DNA of 12,192 nt from Actinomycetota bacterium (GTDB lineage Bacteria > Actinomycetota > Actinomycetes > Propionibacteriales > Nocardioidaceae): positions 1-12,192 of the forward strand of contig WLIH01000024.1 of the NCBI GenBank assembly GCA_009702305.1, given 5' to 3'. Positions 8,956-12,192 of the stretch are shown one piece after another (within the stretch, counting starts at the first letter, position 1; each line of letters begins with the position of its first letter). The notes under the pieces were generated by a model. It made no database searches. It saw only the letters and a list, made by a program, of their open reading frames with translations, and was not told the DNA's origin. Both the position numbers and the translations under genes were made by a program.

Positions 8956-9678
8956 TCAGTCCGGGCGGACCTCGCTGGGACGCAACACGTAGACCGTGTC
9001 GAAGCGCACCAGGTCGGCGAGCACGGCCTTGACCTTGCGGTTGCCGTAGACCTTCACGTCGGCAGGGATCACCAAGGTGGCCTCGAAGCGACCGTTGTCG
9101 TCGGCGGTGGCCGAGCGCAGCACCCGGGTGCCGAACTTCAGCTCCACGACGTCGCCAGGCGTGTAGCCGACACCGCGGGCGACGACCGACTCGCCAGGTC
9201 GCACCGTCTTGCGGGCGACCTTGAACTCGATCGGCACCCCCGCCACCGGCGCCGTCTGCTCCGAGGTCGCGAGCGCCGTCTGGTAGTCCTCGACCAGGCC
9301 GGTGACCTGGACGGTGATCTGCGTGCCGACCTGATCGCGCACGAGGCGGAGCACGGCCCCGGTCGCCCCGGGGATCGGCTCGCCGTCGGCGTACCACTGC
9401 CAGGACAGACCCGCCGCAGGCACCGGCGGCACCGACTGCGTCACCACGGCCGTCAGCCGGGACCAGACCGTGGGCGTGCCGGCGATCGTGACCGCCAGCC
9501 CCTCGATCGTCAGGCGCGTGACCGCAGCAGTCGGGTCCGACACGTCACCCACGGTCAGGTAGCCCGGCCGGGTCACCGTGGCGGTTGCGGTGAGCACCTT
9601 GCCGATGAGGTCGGCTCCGAGCGAGAGCGTGCTGCTGGTCGCGCCGGGGAGGTCGACCCCGTCGGACTGCCACTGCCA
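8956..9678 (-). repeat. Shared 3' cassette, copy in the short paralogue
   Basis: This is the partner of 3462-4184, equal in length (723 nt) and gap-free. Its upstream edge is exactly the first W codon after the G5 run where the reading frame breaks, which places the deletion or recombination point at the cassette border. Confidence 0.85.
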
Positions 9679-9820
9679 CCCCCGTGACGACAGACCCGAT
9701 CCTCAGCCCGCTCGCCGAGATGGTGGTCGCGCCAGCGGGCGCGGACAGGCCGAGCCCGGCGATCAGGACGAGCCCGGCGATCAGGGCGGGAAGCAAGCGA
9801 GCACGGTGGCGCGACGACAT
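8956..9820 (-). pseudogene. Short Ig-like repeat paralogue, internally deleted and frameshifted
   Basis: The ATG at 9820 has GGAG 6 nt upstream and starts a clear signal peptide (MSSRHRAR n-region, hydrophobic core, cleavage after AGA at residue 31), then the start of an Ig-like module (ISASGLRIGSVVTG). At a run of five G (plus 9679-9683) the frame changes by one base. In the new frame the protein continues WQWQSDGVDLPGAT and then the last Ig-like module and C-terminal domain of the family to the TGA at 8956. The downstream frame has a stop at 9703-9705 and no normal start until the GTG at 9597, which would give a 213-residue product lacking a signal peptide. With four G the gene would read through as 287 residues. 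About 12-17 residues of the first module are missing at the same point, so a deletion, a sequencing error, or both are possible. A strong terminator and its own upstream element suggest a once functional unit. Confidence 0.7.
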
Positions 9821-9826
9821 CAAGCA

Positions 9827-9830
9827 CTCC
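9827..9830 (-). promoter_or_regulatory. Ribosome binding site of the short paralogue
   Basis: GGAG lies 6 nt before the ATG at 9820. It supports this start over the longer in-frame reading from 9919, which would put 33 non-signal residues in front of the signal peptide and run through the conserved upstream element. Confidence 0.6.
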
Positions 9831-9895
9831 AGGGGTGAGGGTGGAGAGATCGTCCGAAGCCGCGCGTGCGTTCGTGGTGCTACCGCGCACAAATG

Positions 9896-9940
9896 GCCGA
9901 AGTGACTACGCAACCTCAAGATCTGCTGAAGTCCGGAGCC
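9896..9940 (-). promoter_or_regulatory. Conserved upstream element of the short paralogue (putative promoter or operator)
   Basis: This is the second copy of the element at 8848-8894. The exact blocks are CGAAGTGACTACG and CAACCTCAAGATCTGCT (plus strand). The 11-bp direct repeat is imperfect here (CTCAAGATC at 9915-9923, CTGAAGTCC at 9926-9934). It starts 17 bp after the hutU stop codon and lies 75 bp before the ATG of the short paralogue. Being linked to the following gene in both places, it probably controls that gene, not hutU. Confidence 0.6.
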
Positions 9941-9957
9941 CGCGCAGGCATCTCGCG

Positions 9958-11631
9958 TCAGGTGGTCTGGACCCCTGACGCCTCACCCATCGGGATCCGC
10001 ACCCCACGCTCCGCGGCGACGTCCGTGGCGAGGTCGTAGCCGGCGTCGACGTGCCGGATCACGCCCATACCCGGGTCGTTGGTCAGCACCCGCTCGATCT
10101 TCTCGGCCGCCAGCGCCGTGCCGTCGGCCACACAGACCTGCCCGGCGTGGATCGAGCGACCCATCCCGACACCGCCGCCGTGGTGGATCGAGACCCACGA
10201 GGCGCCCGACGCGGTGTTGACCAGCGCATTGAGCAGCGCCCAGTCCGCGATGGCGTCGGAGCCGTCCAGCATCGCCTCGGTCTCGCGGTAGGGCGAGGCG
10301 ACCGAGCCGCAGTCCAGGTGGTCGCGCCCGATCACGATCGGCGCCTTCAGCTCACCGCTGGCCACCATCTCGTTGAACTTCAGCCCCGCCAGATGCCGCT
10401 CGCCGTAGCCCAACCAGCAGATCCGCGCCGGCAGGCCCTGGAAGGCCACTCGCTCGCCAGCCATGGTGATCCACTTGTGCAGCCGCTCGTTGTCGGGGAA
10501 GAGCTCGAGGATCGCCCTGTCGGTCGCGGCGATGTCGGCCGGGTCGCCCGAGAGCGCGGCCCAACGGAAGGGGCCCTTGCCCTCGCAGAAGAGCGGTCGG
10601 ATGTAGGCGGGCACGAAGCCGGGGAAGTCGAAGGCCCGGTCGTAGCCGCCCTTGCGGGCCTCGTCGCGGATCGAGTTGCCGTAGTCGAAGACCTCGGCGC
10701 CGCGGTCCTGGAAGTCGACCATCGCCCGCACGTGGGCGGCCATCGACTCCTGGGCACGCTTCGTGAAGCCGACCGGGTCGGCCTCGCGCTCGGCGACCCA
10801 GTCGTCGTACGCCGTGCCGGCCGGCAGGTAGAAGAGCGGGTCGTGGGCGGAGGTCTGGTCGGTGACGATGTCGATCGGTGCGCCACTGTCCAGCAGCTCG
10901 GGCAGCATCAGCGCGGCGTTGCCGAGCACGCCGATCGAGAGCGCGCGTCGCTCGTCGCGAGCAGCGACCGCGAGCTCGACGGCGTGCTCGAGCGAGTCGG
11001 CCTGGACGTCGAGGTAGCGGTGCTCGATCCGGCGGGTGATCCGCGACTGATCGCACTCGATGCAGATGACGACGCCGTCGTTCATCGTCACGGCCAGAGG
11101 CTGCGCCCCGCCCATGCCGCCGAGACCGGCCGTCACGGTGATGGTGCCGGCCAGGGTGCCCCCGAACTTCTTGTCGGCCACGGCGGCGAACGTCTCGAAG
11201 GTGCCCTGCAGGATCCCCTGGGTGCCGATGTAGATCCACGAGCCGGCCGTCATCTGGCCGTACATCGTCAGACCGAGGTCCTCGAGGCGGCGGAACTCCT
11301 CCCAGTTGGCCCAGTCGCCGACCAGGTTGGAGTTGGCGATCAGCACCCGCGGCGCCCACGCGTGGGTGCGCATCACGCCGACCGGCTTGCCGGACTGCAC
11401 CAGCATCGTCTCGTCGTCGCCGAGGGTGGTGAGGGTGCGCACCAGGGCGTCGTAGGCCTCCCAGCTCCGGGCGGCCTTGCCGGTGCCGCCGTAGACGACG
11501 AGGTCCTCGGGTCGCTCGGCGTTCTCCGGGTCGAGGTTGTTCATCAACATCCGCAGCGGGGCCTCGGTCTGCCACGACCGGGCGGTCAGCTCGGTGCCGC
11601 GGGCGGCCCGGATGGGGAGGCGGTGGTTCAT
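9958..11631 (-). CDS. hutU: Urocanate hydratase (urocanase)
   Basis: Converts urocanate to 4-imidazolone-5-propionate with tightly bound NAD+ as electrophile, the second step of histidine degradation in the cytoplasm. The product is 557 residues, the usual length for bacterial urocanases. Family landmarks are present in order: [14 protein letters not shown] (22-35), [11 protein letters not shown] (47-57), the nucleotide-binding [14 protein letters not shown] (167-180), TDQTSAHDP (257-265), [15 protein letters not shown] (334-348), LPARICWLG with C405 at the place of the active-site cysteine (C410 of the Pseudomonas putida enzyme), [12 protein letters not shown] (436-447) and [11 protein letters not shown] (481-491). 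The ATG overlaps the hutH stop as ATGA, so translation is probably coupled to hutH. No hut gene follows; an Ig-like repeat paralogue begins 137 bp downstream. Confidence 0.98.
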   Translation of the reverse strand: MNHRLPIRAARGTELTARSWQTEAPLRMLMNNLDPENAERPEDLVVYGGTGKAARSWEAYDALVRTLTTLGDDETMLVQSGKPVGVMRTHAWAPRVLIANSNLVGDWANWEEFRRLEDLGLTMYGQMTAGSWIYIGTQGILQGTFETFAAVADKKFGGTLAGTITVTAGLGGMGGAQPLAVTMNDGVVICIECDQSRITRRIEHRYLDVQADSLEHAVELAVAARDERRALSIGVLGNAALMLPELLDSGAPIDIVTDQTSAHDPLFYLPAGTAYDDWVAEREADPVGFTKRAQESMAAHVRAMVDFQDRGAEVFDYGNSIRDEARKGGYDRAFDFPGFVPAYIRPLFCEGKGPFRWAALSGDPADIAATDRAILELFPDNERLHKWITMAGERVAFQGLPARICWLGYGERHLAGLKFNEMVASGELKAPIVIGRDHLDCGSVASPYRETEAMLDGSDAIADWALLNALVNTASGASWVSIHHGGGVGMGRSIHAGQVCVADGTALAAEKIERVLTNDPGMGVIRHVDAGYDLATDVAAERGVRIPMGEASGVQTT

Positions 11632-12192
11632 CGCAGGGATCCGATCTCTTCTTCGACGGTGGACAGGACGGCGCCGGAGGCGACCAGCCCGACGGCGGCC
11701 TCGATCTCCGGAGACAGGTGTCGGTCGGGGCCGGGGCCCTCGACCCCATGCGAGCGGAGCAAGCCGATGACGGCCGCGCTGGCAGGGCTCGGCGTCAGCG
11801 GCGCCCGCAGCTCGAGGGCGCGGGCGGCGGTCATCAGCTCGATCGCCACGACGCGGGTCAGGCCGTCCACCGAGCGACGCAGCTTGCGCGCCGCCGACCA
11901 GCCCATCGACACGTGGTCCTCCTGCATGGCGGAGGAGGGGATGGAGTCGACGGAGGCCGGCACGGCCAGCCGCTTGAGCTCGGAGACGATCGCGGCCTGG
12001 GTGTACTGCGCGATCATCAGCCCGCTGTCGACGCCGGGATCGTGGGCGAGGAAGGGCGGCAGCCCGTGGTTGCGCGCCTTGTCGAGGAAGCGGTCGGTGC
12101 GCCGCTCGCTGATCGAGGCCACGTCAGCGGCGACGATGGCCAGGAAGTCGAGCACGTAGGCGACCGGGGCGCCGTGGACGTTGCCGTTGGAC
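11628..12192 (-). CDS. hutH: Histidine ammonia-lyase, C-terminal part (partial at right edge)
   Basis: Deaminates L-histidine to urocanate, the first step of histidine utilisation, with an MIO prosthetic group formed from an Ala-Ser-Gly motif. That motif lies outside the window. The frame is open to the right edge; 187 residues of an enzyme usually near 510 are visible, so the 5' end is missing. The first residues, [12 protein letters not shown], correspond to the SGNFH segment of the family, followed by [24 protein letters not shown] and [21 protein letters not shown]. The Glu of QEDHV corresponds to the active-site E414 of the Pseudomonas putida enzyme. The position equivalent to the active-site F329 is Val here. 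The TGA stop overlaps the hutU start (ATGA), so the two genes are one operon. Confidence 0.97.
   Translation of the reverse strand, partial: SNGNVHGAPVAYVLDFLAIVAADVASISERRTDRFLDKARNHGLPPFLAHDPGVDSGLMIAQYTQAAIVSELKRLAVPASVDSIPSSAMQEDHVSMGWSAARKLRRSVDGLTRVVAIELMTAARALELRAPLTPSPASAAVIGLLRSHGVEGPGPDRHLSPEIEAAVGLVASGAVLSTVEEEIGSLR

Noticed and set aside
9545..9919. A 124-codon minus frame starting at 9919
   Set aside because: It contains the real signal peptide but runs upstream through the conserved element and downstream out of frame past the G5 run. It is not an independent gene.
9939..9957. Small GC hairpin just after hutU
   Set aside because: The stem is only four pairs including a G-U wobble and no T-run follows, too weak to call a terminator.
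11628..12155. hutH reading with a start at the GTG at 12155
   Set aside because: The frame continues upstream with conserved HutH sequence to the window edge, so this GTG is an internal Val codon.
10051..12159. Long plus-strand open frame of 702 codons
   Set aside because: Antisense to hutU and hutH, which are certain genes; this is a shadow frame.

Overview
The window is high-GC DNA with strong third-position G/C bias, and hut genes whose closest remembered relatives are actinobacterial. This points to an actinobacterium, possibly Nocardioides-like; that genus is a guess from sequence style. Every real gene found lies on the minus strand, so the order of transcription runs from right to left.

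Right part (9958-12192): the end of a histidine-utilisation operon. The 3' portion of hutH (histidine ammonia-lyase) enters from the right edge and overlaps hutU (urocanate hydratase) by the four bases ATGA. Together they convert histidine to urocanate and then to imidazolone propionate. hutU is the last hut gene visible.

Left and centre (1-9820): three members of one family of secreted proteins lie in tandem. Each has a Sec-type signal peptide followed by Ig-like modules of about 85-100 residues (a G-x-x-x-V-G start, a Y-x-W strand, a final strand ending G-Y). The rightmost copy (8956-9820) is very short: a signal peptide joined directly to the last two modules and C-terminal domain of the family, with a one-base frame error at a run of five G, so it is called a pseudogene. 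The middle copy (3462-8753) is complete at about 1763 residues. The left copy (1-3408) has 1136 residues in the window and runs off the left edge. The middle and left copies are 53 bp apart with no terminator between them and are probably co-transcribed.

The N-terminal parts of the two large proteins alternate ordinary modules with a cysteine-bearing variant: one Cys just after the aromatic strand and a second in a C-x-G-P-[V/I] motif at the module end. All visible mature-protein cysteines occur in pairs. A nearly identical element of about 46 bp, containing direct repeats with an 11-bp period, lies upstream of both the middle gene and the short gene and is absent elsewhere in the window. It is probably a shared promoter or regulator site. 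No LPXTG motif or membrane anchor is seen at the two visible C-termini, which instead share a terminal region about 80% identical over its last 185 residues.

No RNA genes, CRISPR arrays, insertion sequences or phage genes were recognised. Long open frames on the plus strand are shadows of these genes. The function of the large secreted proteins is unknown; an adhesin or cell-surface role is inference only.
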